Shown here piece after piece: positions 7,615 to 16,585 of a DNA stretch of 64,000 bases. The notes below the pieces were generated by a model. The model saw nothing but the letters and a program-made list of their open reading frames with translations, had not been told where the DNA came from and made no database searches. Made by a program: the position numbers and the translations under genes. The stretch is from the NCBI GenBank assembly GCA_900767825.1, contig CAAGAN010000037.1, positions 1 through 64,000 on the forward strand. Direction: 5' to 3'. Position 1 is the first letter of the stretch. Each line of letters opens with the position of its first letter. This stretch comes from Bacilli bacterium. Its GTDB lineage: Bacteria > Bacillota_I > Bacilli_A > RFN20 > CAG-826.

Positions 7615-9561
7615 ATGGCGGATTTTGCATTTAAAGAAGAAAAATTACCTAGCAAGCTTAATTTCAAGGTCTGGTTAAAAATAGGTAAATATGCCTTGAA
7701 GCAATATAAGTTGCTTATTTTGTGTTTGTTAATGACTTTATTCGTCTCTTTTTATGATTCAAGTTTTATCCCCTTGATGAATGCTTCTGCGATTAAAGCT
7801 AGCGAATTAATGAATGGGAATAACACTACTTCTATTTTCAATTTGGTAATAGAAACGACTTTCATATTCAATATCAAGGCTAGCTTGACTTACTTGCAAT
7901 ACATGATTTTATTCATCGTAATGATTTTAGTTAGATCAGTTGCCATATTCATCCTTTTCTATTTCCAGAATATCATATCAATGAGGATAATGGTTGATTT
8001 AAGACGTGATTCATTTAGGAAGCTACAAGAACTGCCATTCTCTTATTTTGATAAGAATTCATCCGGATGGTTAATTGCTAGGATGCAAAATGACACATCT
8101 TCGATTGGGGATTTGATCTCTTGGGATGTCAATGCGATTATTTGGGCTGTATTTGATTTGACATTTACCTTAATAACCATGTTTTCTATCAATTGGCTTT
8201 ATTCCTTGGTTGTTTTAGCATCCTTGCCGATTGTAATTGTCATTGTTCCTTTATTTGAAAAAGAAGTATTGCTCCGTCACCGTATTGCTAGAAATGCCTA
8301 TTCTTATTATGTAGGTTATCTAGCAGAAACTATAGACGGGGCGAAGACAATAAAGACTTTATCTAGCATCGATACAGTAAAAAAAGAAGCAGATGAAATA
8401 ACTACTGACATCAAAAAGAAAAGGTTCCGTGCCCATATGATAAATGGCTATGTCCAGCCAATTCTTTCCACTTTGTCTTCTTTGACAATTGCCTTAATAA
8501 TATTCCTGGGACTTAAAAATGTAGGTTCGATGGATAAGGCAAGTCTAGTATCTACGATTATCCTTTTTGTCGGATTCGTCTCTTCTATATATAACCCTTT
8601 GCAAAACCTCTCTGAAGTATTTTCTGAAATCATGGCAGGTCAAGCCGGGGCCGAGAAATTAATGCAATTAATCGAAGAAAAGGTCACAATTGTCGATACT
8701 CCTGAAGTAATTGCAAAATATGGAACCATATTAAACCCAAAGAAGGAGAATTATATCAATCTAGATGGGGATATAGAATTTAGCCACGTCAGCTTTTCCT
8801 ATAATGAAGGGGTTGAAATCATCCATGATTTAAATCTAAAGATAGATAAAGGAACTTCTTTAGCAATCGTAGGTGAAACTGGTTCAGGAAAGACCACTAC
8901 AGTAAATCTTCTTTGTAGATTCTATGAACCAAGCAAAGGACATGTATATATTAATAATATAGATTATAAGGATATAGGATTAGGCTGCCTTCGTTCTTCG
9001 ATTGGCTATGTACAGCAAAATCCATATGTCTTTTCCGGTACTTTCCTAGATAACATCATCTATGGAAGGCTTGATGCAACTTTAGAAGATGCACGAAATG
9101 CCTGCAAGATTGTTGGAATCGATGAATATATCATGTCTACTCCTAATAGATATAATACCTACTTGCCTACTGGAGGAGGAAGTTTATCGCAAGGCCAAAA
9201 GCAATTAATATCTTTTGCTAGGGCCATATTGAAGAATCCAGCGATATTGATCCTAGACGAAGCCACTTCTAATATCGATCCATTAACCGAGGTAAAGTTA
9301 CAAGAAGCTCTTATGAATATAACTAAAGGCAGGACTTCCATTGTCATTGCCCATAGATTATCGACGATAGTTTCTAGCGATAGAATCATCGTATTTGATA
9401 AGGGCAAGATTGTTGAAGATGGCAACCATGAGACTTTATTATCTCGTAATGGCATCTATAAGAAACTATATAACGACCAATTTGCATCTTTAAGTATCGA
9501 CGAACAGTTTGAAGTATCCAAAAAGGAAGAGCAAATCAAACAAAAACTATCAAAGTGTTAA
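7615..9561 (+). CDS. ABC exporter half-transporter, catalytic partner
   Basis: A 648-residue membrane-NBD protein. Walker A GETGSGKTT is near 422, the signature is LSQGQKQL (noncanonical, as in known heterodimeric exporters), Walker B ILILDEATS carries the catalytic Glu, and the switch His is present in IAHRLS. It therefore supplies the consensus Walker/switch residues, while its altered signature faces the degenerate site of the first subunit. The SD AAGGAGG overlaps the last codons of the upstream gene, implying tight co-translation. Confidence 0.88.
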   Translation: MADFAFKEEKLPSKLNFKVWLKIGKYALKQYKLLILCLLMTLFVSFYDSSFIPLMNASAIKASELMNGNNTTSIFNLVIETTFIFNIKASLTYLQYMILFIVMILVRSVAIFILFYFQNIISMRIMVDLRRDSFRKLQELPFSYFDKNSSGWLIARMQNDTSSIGDLISWDVNAIIWAVFDLTFTLITMFSINWLYSLVVLASLPIVIVIVPLFEKEVLLRHRIARNAYSYYVGYLAETIDGAKTIKTLSSIDTVKKEADEITTDIKKKRFRAHMINGYVQPILSTLSSLTIALIIFLGLKNVGSMDKASLVSTIILFVGFVSSIYNPLQNLSEVFSEIMAGQAGAEKLMQLIEEKVTIVDTPEVIAKYGTILNPKKENYINLDGDIEFSHVSFSYNEGVEIIHDLNLKIDKGTSLAIVGETGSGKTTTVNLLCRFYEPSKGHVYINNIDYKDIGLGCLRSSIGYVQQNPYVFSGTFLDNIIYGRLDATLEDARNACKIVGIDEYIMSTPNRYNTYLPTGGGSLSQGQKQLISFARAILKNPAILILDEATSNIDPLTEVKLQEALMNITKGRTSIVIAHRLSTIVSSDRIIVFDKGKIVEDGNHETLLSRNGIYKKLYNDQFASLSIDEQFEVSKKEEQIKQKLSKC

Positions 9562-9571
9562 TTGTAATCTT

Positions 9572-9584
9572 TAGTTTGAAACTA
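9572..9584. promoter_or_regulatory. 13-bp palindrome in the aldolase upstream region
   Basis: TAGTTT-G-AAACTA is a perfect inverted repeat just upstream of TAAAAT at 9593-9598 (a possible -10) and of the fba SD. It is operator-like, but no regulator is identified. Confidence 0.3.
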
Positions 9585-9631
9585 GATTAGTTTAAAATAA
9601 TAGCAACCAAGCTTAGGAGGCTTGAAATAAT

Positions 9632-10522
9632 ATGTTAGTAAATGCTACAAGAATGTTAAGAATTGCCCACGAGAACCATTATGCCGTTGGACATTTCAAC
9701 ATCAACAACCTCGAATGGACCAAAGCCATTTTGCTCACCGCCGAAGAACTTCAATCACCAGTTATCCTTGGTGTTAGCGAAGGTGCAGCCAAATACATGG
9801 GTGGATTCAAAGTTGTTGCTGCAATGGTAAAAGCTTTAGACGAATCCTTAAAGATCACCGTCCCAGTTGCGCTTCATCTTGACCACGGAAGCTATGATGG
9901 AGTCAAAGCCTGCATCGAAGCAGGGTTCACTTCCGTCATGTTTGATGGATCTCACTTCCCATTAGAAGAAAATATCCAAAAGACCAAAGAGCTAGTTGCT
10001 CTTGCCCATGATAAGGGATTATCAATCGAAGCCGAAGTCGGTGCGATTGGCGGAACTGAAGATGGCGTTACTGCCGATGGTGAAGTTGCCGACCCAGAAG
10101 AATGCGCCAAAATCGTTGCCCTAGGAGTTGATTTCCTTGCCGCTGGCATTGGAAATATCCATGGTATCTATCCAGAAAACTGGAAAGGTTTGCATTTTGA
10201 TGCCCTTGAAAAGATTTCAAAGGCCACCGGAGGCATCCCACTTGTCTTACATGGTGGAACCGGTATCCCAGAAGACCAAATCAAGCACGCTATCCATGAT
10301 GGTATGTCCAAGATTAACGTCAATACCGATTGCCAATTAGTATTTGCCCAAGCTACAATCGATTATTGTGCTGCTGGCAAAGCTAATCCTACTAGCGAAA
10401 ATGAATCCAAAGGCTATGACCCACGTAAGTTATTAAAGCCAGGATTCCTAGCCATCCAAGCCAAGGTCAAGGAAAAGATGGAATTATTCGGATCAGTAGA
10501 CAAAGCCAAACTCGAATATTAA
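9632..10522 (+). CDS. fba: class II fructose-1,6-bisphosphate aldolase
   Basis: A 296-residue zinc-dependent aldolase that interconverts fructose-1,6-bisphosphate with dihydroxyacetone phosphate and glyceraldehyde-3-phosphate. Diagnostic segments: LHLDHGSYDG near 80, EAEVGAIGGTEDG near 132, GIGNIHGIY near 172 and LVLHGGTGIP near 205, with the metal-binding histidines in place. AGGAGG lies 12 nt before the ATG. Codons are enriched for C-ending triplets (GCC, ATC, ACC) compared with its neighbours, as expected for a highly expressed gene. It is monocistronic, closed by a strong terminator. Confidence 0.96.
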   Translation: MLVNATRMLRIAHENHYAVGHFNINNLEWTKAILLTAEELQSPVILGVSEGAAKYMGGFKVVAAMVKALDESLKITVPVALHLDHGSYDGVKACIEAGFTSVMFDGSHFPLEENIQKTKELVALAHDKGLSIEAEVGAIGGTEDGVTADGEVADPEECAKIVALGVDFLAAGIGNIHGIYPENWKGLHFDALEKISKATGGIPLVLHGGTGIPEDQIKHAIHDGMSKINVNTDCQLVFAQATIDYCAAGKANPTSENESKGYDPRKLLKPGFLAIQAKVKEKMELFGSVDKAKLEY

Positions 10523-10544
10523 TCTTAATAGACAACAAACATCT

Positions 10545-10571
10545 AGAGGAGTTAGCCACTCCTCTTTTTTT
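10545..10571 (+). terminator. terminator of fba
   Basis: AGAGGAGT / ACTCCTCT is a perfect 8-bp stem with loop TAGCC, followed by an uninterrupted T-run. Confidence 0.92.
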
Positions 10572-10670
10572 GACAAGAAAATATCCTATATAAACAAAAT
10601 ATAAAAATAAATTGTGATTAAATCGTTCTAGCTATAACAAGAATTAATAATTATTGCTTTTTATCAACCA

Positions 10671-10699
10671 TTGTGTAAGCCCTTACAAAATTCCATAAT
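10671..10699 (+). promoter_or_regulatory. promoter with cre-like operator before the GLUG surface protein
   Basis: TTGTGT (10671-10676) and CATAAT (10694-10699) are spaced by 17 nt. Overlapping the -35 is TGTAAG-CC-CTTACA (10674-10687), which fits the CcpA cre consensus TGWAANCGNTNWCA at all fixed positions except the central CG (here CC). Carbon catabolite control of this gene is the inference. Confidence 0.5.
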
Positions 10700-10733
10700 T
10701 CACTTGTATTCATATATAAGTGAGGGATTTTGT

Positions 10734-13700
10734 ATGAAAAGAAGGAATATATTGCTTTTAGGCATTTCTCTAGCAGGTTTATTTGGAATTAGGTTATCTT
10801 TATTAGGAAGTTTGGCCTCTAATAAACCGTTGATAGGAATGAATGCCACTGATCAAACTTACAAATTCCTATTTGATAAATCTAGCAATAAACCAGTTAA
10901 AGACGGGAATGGTTCATTAAATGTCTTATCTTCATTAGGGAATTCATTTAGATTTGATTATTCTTCCTTCTTATTTACTGAAGGTAGCTGGGGTAAATTA
11001 GCTACCGGAGGGACTTTATTAAATCCTTACACTTCTGCCTCAAATTACAATGCGATAGGAAAAATTTCTTCTATAAATGTTGTATTCACTGGAGAGTTAA
11101 CTATCGATTATGGTTGGGATGGGAAAGATGGAGCAGTTAATTATTTAAGAACCAATCATAAATTAACTAGCGGAGTTGTTTTTGGTTTTGCTGCTGAAAT
11201 GCCTAACTATATAAGGATTAGGGCCACTTCTGAAACAACAATTACATCAATAACCCTCAACTATAGATGCGGGACCAATAACATTTTTAATGAAGCGTTT
11301 CAAATTAAAAATGCAGAATCTCTCAATATATTTAATATTCTAGTTAAGTCCGGTCAAACAAAACTAAATGCAAGACTAGTCAATAATATTGATTTTGGAA
11401 ACAAAGAATTTAGTGGGATTGGAAACGTAAATAATAAATATGAAGGTAATTTTGATGGGAATGGGAAAACCATCTCTAATATTAAAATAGTTAATAGAAA
11501 CAAAGGGGTTGGTCTATTTAATTTTGTTCAAGGCGCCACAATTTCTAATTTAACCATCGAAAATGTAACAGTTAATTCATCAACTCCAAATTATGATTGC
11601 GTTGCAGCATTAATTGGAAGTGCTTATGGAGCAAAGTTAAACAATATTAATGTCACATCAGGAGCAATTTATGGAAGAATCAACACTGGATCTATTGTTG
11701 GTGTTACATATAAATCGACAGGCAAAACAACCATTAATAACGTTAAGAATTCCGCGAACGTAATAGTAGCCGGAGGCCTTGGGGCTGGAGGATTAGTAGG
11801 AACTAGCGAAACAGGAGAGATACTAGATATTTCTAATTCCGTCAATTATGGAAATGTCACAAGTGATAACAATTATGTTGGCGGAATAATAGGTTTATTA
11901 AGAACTGGGACAAGTACAATCAAGTCTTCAATTAGGAATTGTATAAATTACGGTGAAGTAAAAGGAGAAACATATGTCGGCGGCATTGCTGGAGGCAATA
12001 GAGGAAGTATCACTAATTGCAAAGTAGGTCCATCTGCAAAAATCCAAAACACGGCACCTTCATCCATTAAAAACATTAGTGGAACCGGTGGATACTTAAT
12101 CGGTGCTAATGATACTAAAAATGGTGCAATTAGTGCCGATGAAATCGCCAAATTTAACTACTCACCAGTCTGGGATCCAACCGCTACCAAAACTGCTTTT
12201 GTTGGAAGTGGAACTCAAGCAAATCCTTATAAGATTGAATATGCAGAAGATTTAGATTATCTAGCAAAAGAAGTCAATAAAGGTACCGATTTAGCAAAAA
12301 AATACTTCGCTTTGGCAACAAATATCGATTTAGGTAGTAACAATTGGACTCCAATTGGCAAATATATAGCATCAACAACATACCCATTTAAGGGTTATTT
12401 CGATGGCAAAAACTTGAAAGTTGATGGACTAAAAGTCGAAACAGATCAAGTAAATACGGGATTATTTGGTTATGTCGTAGATGCTAAATTATCTAATATA
12501 GAATTATTGAACGCCAATATAGTTTGCAACAAAGCTGTACAAGAGTCTTTTGCTGGAGTCTTAGCCGCTAAGATTGTTAGGACAAATGTAATTAATGTCG
12601 TTACAAGTGGAAATCTAAATGCAAAAGGAGGAATGACAGGCGGTATTATTGGTGGAGTTTTCGGCTCAGGAACTTCTTCCTTAACTAATTGTGAAAATAA
12701 TGTAACAGTAACTGCCACGATGGATTTTGCAGGCGGGATAATTGGTGCTACTGTAGGATCATCTGGCCAAATTGTTAATATCAAGAAATGTATCAATAGA
12801 TCTAATGTTAAAAGTAGAGAATTTGCCGGTGGAATAATTGGAATTTTAAGGAAAGAGAAATCGACAGCAAAATCAACAATTGATTCCTGTACTAATTACG
12901 GTAATATCGAAGTTTTTGGCACTATAACCAATGAAAAAACCAGCACTAAATACGCTTCTAGCATCGCAGGATTAAATAGAGGAATAGTCAGAAATTCAAA
13001 TATCTATGAAGATGCCATACTAAAAGCAGGAAAAACATCTAAATTTGCGAAAGAATGCGAACTTTCAGCTTCAAACAACAATAACCCATCTGCAATTTGT
13101 TTCAATGATCCTACCGAAGCCACAAAAGGTGAGATTGACGGGTATTCATTCATAAAAAAAGATGGAACTATTTCCACTACCATTAACAGCAAGATGACAC
13201 TTGGATATGGAAGGATAATAAAATTATCTGATGGAAGCTATTTTTCAACAACTGATATCAAAAGACTCTCTGGTAAGTCAATTTCCGTCTTAGAAGGTGC
13301 AACAAATATTGAAAACGAATTCAAGGATAAACCTAGAGACGTTAACGGGAATGAAATAGAAAAATCTAGCACTAAACTTAATATGGCCAACGCCCAACCT
13401 ATCGAATACTCTAAAGGCAAAATTGCAATATTCTATAGGTTTAATGATTCCTCATTCAATGGAAAAACAGCAAAATATTCCTCTATCAGGGCTAGAATTT
13501 CTACTGATAATGGAAAGACTTTCGGAGAACCACAAATTTTACTAGAAAATATTACAAAAACCGCAAGTACAACTGAAAGCGAGGGTCTATATGAGCCGTT
13601 TCCCGTGCTAAAAGATGATGGAAATATAGAATTATTCATTTCTTGCGATATTACTTCTACAGTAAATGGAAATGACTCATTAGTTGCTGCAGGCGGAAAG

Positions 13701-14348
13701 CAAAATATCATTCGCATGCCAATAAGCGTTTCCAACGATACTTTCACCGTAGGAAAGACGACAATCATTAATAATTTAAAAGGTACTAGAGATTATGCCC
13801 GCCCAGGTATGACTACAATCTCAAAACTAAATGACGGCAGTTACATAATGGCAATGGAACGCACTAACAATTTAGATCCAAATACTACCAAGATCGGATT
13901 TATAATCTGCATTTCCTATTCAAAAGACTTAATTAATTGGTCTTTGCCAAAAGAAATTATTAGGCCAAAAACCACAAATGCTGTAGTAACTGAAAACTAT
14001 CTATGCCAATCCCCTTGCATTGGAGTCTTAAATAACGGAAAGATTGCAGTTAGCTATATGAGTAATGAGAATTTCCAAGGTCATAACTACATAAATGGAA
14101 ATTCGTTTTTTAGAAGATGCGAAGTTGCTATTTCAGAAAAAGAAGTTAAATATAGTGATTCTCCAGCAATGATCAAACAAGATAATTCCTTTGGTTATGG
14201 AAGCAACATAGGTTGCCAATATCCAGGATTATATGTTGAAGGAAACACTGCTTACACAATAGAAAGAACATATACAATCGCAGTCAATGATAGTGGCAAC
14301 GTTTCACTATCTAACAAGAAAACAGTTATCAAGCCATTTGCAGCCTAA
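10734..14348 (+). CDS. large secreted protein: GLUG repeats plus sialidase-fold C-terminal domain
   Basis: The start is the ATG at 10734, preceded by GAGGG at 7 nt; a TTG further upstream lies inside the promoter. The 1204-residue product begins MKRRNILLLG with a hydrophobic signal segment to about residue 30. Two blocks of GLUG-type repeats follow (about 190-460 and 500-780), with units like GNFDGNGKTISNI, GLFNFVQGATISNL and GGIIG. Residues about 870-1200 look like a five- or six-bladed sialidase-superfamily propeller with an Asp-box (STDNGKTF) and a YEPFPVL strand, similar in flavour to GH93 exo-arabinanase or GH33 sialidase; family assignment is inference. No LPxTG or lipobox, so attachment mode is unknown. 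Probably a polysaccharide-degrading or binding exoprotein. Confidence 0.75.
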   Translation: MKRRNILLLGISLAGLFGIRLSLLGSLASNKPLIGMNATDQTYKFLFDKSSNKPVKDGNGSLNVLSSLGNSFRFDYSSFLFTEGSWGKLATGGTLLNPYTSASNYNAIGKISSINVVFTGELTIDYGWDGKDGAVNYLRTNHKLTSGVVFGFAAEMPNYIRIRATSETTITSITLNYRCGTNNIFNEAFQIKNAESLNIFNILVKSGQTKLNARLVNNIDFGNKEFSGIGNVNNKYEGNFDGNGKTISNIKIVNRNKGVGLFNFVQGATISNLTIENVTVNSSTPNYDCVAALIGSAYGAKLNNINVTSGAIYGRINTGSIVGVTYKSTGKTTINNVKNSANVIVAGGLGAGGLVGTSETGEILDISNSVNYGNVTSDNNYVGGIIGLLRTGTSTIKSSIRNCINYGEVKGETYVGGIAGGNRGSITNCKVGPSAKIQNTAPSSIKNISGTGGYLIGANDTKNGAISADEIAKFNYSPVWDPTATKTAFVGSGTQANPYKIEYAEDLDYLAKEVNKGTDLAKKYFALATNIDLGSNNWTPIGKYIASTTYPFKGYFDGKNLKVDGLKVETDQVNTGLFGYVVDAKLSNIELLNANIVCNKAVQESFAGVLAAKIVRTNVINVVTSGNLNAKGGMTGGIIGGVFGSGTSSLTNCENNVTVTATMDFAGGIIGATVGSSGQIVNIKKCINRSNVKSREFAGGIIGILRKEKSTAKSTIDSCTNYGNIEVFGTITNEKTSTKYASSIAGLNRGIVRNSNIYEDAILKAGKTSKFAKECELSASNNNNPSAICFNDPTEATKGEIDGYSFIKKDGTISTTINSKMTLGYGRIIKLSDGSYFSTTDIKRLSGKSISVLEGATNIENEFKDKPRDVNGNEIEKSSTKLNMANAQPIEYSKGKIAIFYRFNDSSFNGKTAKYSSIRARISTDNGKTFGEPQILLENITKTASTTESEGLYEPFPVLKDDGNIELFISCDITSTVNGNDSLVAAGGKQNIIRMPISVSNDTFTVGKTTIINNLKGTRDYARPGMTTISKLNDGSYIMAMERTNNLDPNTTKIGFIICISYSKDLINWSLPKEIIRPKTTNAVVTENYLCQSPCIGVLNNGKIAVSYMSNENFQGHNYINGNSFFRRCEVAISEKEVKYSDSPAMIKQDNSFGYGSNIGCQYPGLYVEGNTAYTIERTYTIAVNDSGNVSLSNKKTVIKPFAA

Positions 14349-14349
14349 T

Positions 14350-14742
14350 TTATTTAGATAGCAAATAATTAATTACGGCTTTTCTTGTAATAATGCCGAT
14401 AAACACACCCCTATCATCAACAACAGGAACAAAGTTTTGATCTACTATTAATTTTACTAAATCATCCATACTGGAATTTATAGATACAGGTTTAACATCT
14501 CTATCTCTTTTAATTGATTCTAGGCGTATTTTGGTTAAGTCTTCGAATTTAAGTTTATTCTTTGTCATCGCATATAAAATATCTCCTTCCGAAAGGGAAT
14601 AGAGATACTTTCCATCTTTAGAGAGAACAGGAACAACAGAATATCTATGGTATTCCATTTTTTCAATTGCTTGACGAAGTGAGAAATCTTCGAGAAGAAA
14701 TTCAACTTTAATTTTTGGTAATAGAAAAAACGTAATATTCAT
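14350..14742 (-). CDS. CBS-pair protein, DarB/CbpB (YkuL)-like
   Basis: A 130-residue protein made of two CBS motifs: YSVVPVLSKDGKYL near 33 and FVPVVDDRGVFIGIITRKAV near 101. The linker KLKFEDLTKIRLESI and the C-terminal pattern resemble B. subtilis YkuL (DarB), a c-di-AMP-binding CBS protein that controls Rel and pyruvate carboxylase. The orthology is by eye only, and a generic adenylate-binding CBS protein is the alternative. It is about 15 residues shorter than YkuL. The ATG follows a TATAAT box after 6 nt with no SD spacing, suggesting a leaderless mRNA. Convergent with the GLUG gene, 1 nt apart. Confidence 0.7.
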   Translation of the reverse strand: MNITFFLLPKIKVEFLLEDFSLRQAIEKMEYHRYSVVPVLSKDGKYLYSLSEGDILYAMTKNKLKFEDLTKIRLESIKRDRDVKPVSINSSMDDLVKLIVDQNFVPVVDDRGVFIGIITRKAVINYLLSK

Positions 14743-14748
14743 ACCTTG

Positions 14749-14754
14749 ATTATA
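14749..14754 (-). promoter_or_regulatory. start-proximal -10 box of the CBS gene
   Basis: On the minus strand TATAAT is followed by CAAGGT and then the ATG at 14742. A 6-nt gap places the expected transcription start at or next to the A of ATG. Confidence 0.55.
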
Positions 14755-14864
14755 GATTAATTAGAGATAAGGCAAAAGGATAGTTTCTTTGAATTTATAC
14801 ACTTTCTACTTATTGACCAAATTAAATTGAAGAAATGAAGATCCTGTCAAAATAAAATATCGCT

Positions 14865-15965
14865 TTAATCAAACATATTTGATAAAAGCATGTTCTCCAA
14901 ACTATTAGCTTCTCTAATAATCTTCTTCGATTTATTTGAGAAAGAATCTATTTTTCCATCATTTAAAATAAAATAACAATCAGGCCTCATAATAGAATTA
15001 TCCGCTAAAAATGGATTATGGGTTGTTAAAACTGATTGGAAATTGCTCTTGGAATTAATGAAATTTAGAATCTTCTTCGATAATTTGTAATGATAAAAGG
15101 AATCAAATTCATCTAAATAAAGGAATTGTAAATTCTTCTCACACTTTTTTATCCAATAATAAAACAATGCCAAAGAGCCGGTCCCAGTGGATATTGAAGA
15201 AAAGAATTCAATCTTTTCGTTATTATAATCAATGAATATTATTGGATTGCCGAAAGCATCAATACCTGCGAACAGTTTATAAGCTAAGCCGCAATCGAAA
15301 AGGAATTTTTGGAAATCATCTATAAGTCCATTATTTACAATGAAAGAAGCGATATTCTCCCCATTTTCCAATTTACCCATGAATTCATTTTCCCTAACAG
15401 AGCGGAACCACAACATATTTTCCGCAAAAGAAACTATATATTCGATTGGATGATCCTTTTTCAAATCAGAGTTGTTCCTCATGAATTTCAAGGCTGATAA
15501 TCTCCCCTGCCTATTCTTGAATGCTATGTTTTGAGTCTCGGCAAAATTATTAATCAGCTTATCGTTAGAATAATTAAATTGGAACATGGTTTTTCCATTT
15601 ACTTTCACTTCTTCAAAAAGAAGTTCCATGCCCGCATTCTTTGAGTAGTTATATTCGACTTCATCGCCATTTTCCATTAAAAAGAGATAGGAAAACTTAG
15701 CTTCAGTAGAAATGTTATCCCCATTTAGATAATGTAAATAATGATCCATTCTTTTGGTCTTGTCAGTTAAATGGTTATTGATATCCATCATGGCAAAACC
15801 TAAATTAGATTTCCCCGAGCCGTTATACCCATAAATCAAAGCTTTGTTCACTAAATTGTTTTTAATTAAACCTTTATTAAATGAATAGTCATTTGTCTTT
15901 GAAAAGTCAAAAACACAAGTGTCATAGAAATTCTTAAAATTATTGACAGAGAATCTTTTTAACAT
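14865..15965 (-). CDS. AAA ATPase, COG1106 / AbiLi-like family
   Basis: A 366-residue SMC-like/ABC-type ATPase. It opens with the N-terminal strand MLKRFSVNNFKNF. Walker A GYNGSGKSN is near 46-54, a signature-like STGTGS near 257 and Walker B FLYLDEFDSF near 278, then TTHNP near 315. This architecture is shared by COG1106 proteins, including the ATPase part of AbiL-type phage abortive systems (usually paired with an RloB-like partner). No partner gene is adjacent, so function is open: solitary defence ATPase, remnant, or housekeeping. The ATG has a good SD (GGAGGT) and an excellent SigA promoter overlapped by a palindrome, so its expression is probably repressed. Confidence 0.75.
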   Translation of the reverse strand: MLKRFSVNNFKNFYDTCVFDFSKTNDYSFNKGLIKNNLVNKALIYGYNGSGKSNLGFAMMDINNHLTDKTKRMDHYLHYLNGDNISTEAKFSYLFLMENGDEVEYNYSKNAGMELLFEEVKVNGKTMFQFNYSNDKLINNFAETQNIAFKNRQGRLSALKFMRNNSDLKKDHPIEYIVSFAENMLWFRSVRENEFMGKLENGENIASFIVNNGLIDDFQKFLFDCGLAYKLFAGIDAFGNPIIFIDYNNEKIEFFSSISTGTGSLALFYYWIKKCEKNLQFLYLDEFDSFYHYKLSKKILNFINSKSNFQSVLTTHNPFLADNSIMRPDCYFILNDGKIDSFSNKSKKIIREANSLENMLLSNMFD

Positions 15966-15981
15966 AACTACCTCCAGTTAA

Positions 15982-16010
15982 ATTATAAGCATTAATTATC
16001 CTAATGTAAA
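15982..16010 (-). promoter_or_regulatory. SigA promoter of the AAA ATPase gene
   Basis: On the minus strand -35 TTTACA (16005-16010), a 17-nt spacer and a consensus -10 TATAAT (15982-15987) lie upstream of the SD GGAGGT. Confidence 0.8.
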
Positions 16011-16042
16011 TCTTTTACACCTTTAATGTAATTTTTTTACAT
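16005..16042. promoter_or_regulatory. tandem palindromic operator
   Basis: TGTAAA-TCT-TTTACA (16005-16019) and ATGTAA-TTTTT-TTACAT (16026-16042) share the core TGTAA-N5-TTACA. Their centres are 22 bp apart, two helical turns. The first contains the -35 of the ATPase promoter. This is typical of a cooperative repressor site; no regulator is encoded next to it. Confidence 0.6.
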
Positions 16043-16056
16043 CAATATTTATAGAT

Positions 16057-16081
16057 AAAGAAAACCCTACACGAGGTAGGG
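16057..16081 (-). terminator. terminator of the dUTPase-glgP-glgB unit
   Basis: On the minus strand CCCTAC / GTAGGG with a 5-nt loop and a following TTTTCTTT, just after the dUTPase stop. Confidence 0.8.
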
Positions 16082-16084
16082 CAA

Positions 16085-16585
16085 TCAATATGAGTTATGT
16101 TGTCTTTGATGATTTGTATCTAGCTTCTTTTTATAAGCATTAATAACATCAAGAGAAGAATAATCAAACAAAGGAATGATATCAAGGAAGGCAGCAAATG
16201 CCTTGCAATATGAATCAGCATCGAAGTTATTTACTAACTTACATACTAACTCATATACATTAAGAATGGCATCGCTGCAATCCTTTATCTTTACGTTGAA
16301 GCGATGTGTATACCTATTTACTCCAAGCTCTACTCCTAAAGAGAGGAAGAAATGGAGAGCGTCTGCATATTCATCTAGGATTACTTCTTTTGGGGAAGGT
16401 CCTTTATTTGACCAATACTTGAAACATCTTGTCTCATTTGCAAATTCCCCTAGTTCTACTAAAAGGGCAAGACATCTCCTGTTATGGGTTGAAGGATAAT
16501 CGATATGGTGAATTGAAGCGATTTCCTTATCTAGATCTTCTTGAAGAGGGAATAACTCATCAAGAGTAATCTTGTCGTCGGTCAT
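16085..16585 (-). CDS. dimeric all-alpha dUTPase (MazG-like superfamily)
   Basis: A 166-residue protein of the dimeric dUTP diphosphatase family, which hydrolyses dUTP to dUMP and pyrophosphate to keep uracil out of DNA. Metal-binding helices are visible as ELGEFANE near 47-54 and DEYADALHF near 71-79, the ExxE/ExxD pattern of all-alpha NTP pyrophosphatases. It overlaps the end of glgP by 4 nt (ATGA junction), so it is translationally coupled although unrelated to glycogen metabolism. Stop codon is TGA. Confidence 0.85.
   Translation of the reverse strand: MTDDKITLDELFPLQEDLDKEIASIHHIDYPSTHNRRCLALLVELGEFANETRCFKYWSNKGPSPKEVILDEYADALHFFLSLGVELGVNRYTHRFNVKIKDCSDAILNVYELVCKLVNNFDADSYCKAFAAFLDIIPLFDYSSLDVINAYKKKLDTNHQRQHNSY

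Noticed and set aside
12470..12796. Long minus-strand frames inside the GLUG gene (also 11948-12151 and 13433-13768)
   Set aside because: They arise opposite a repetitive Asn/Thr/Gly-coding region, have no SD, and their products lack any recognisable domain.
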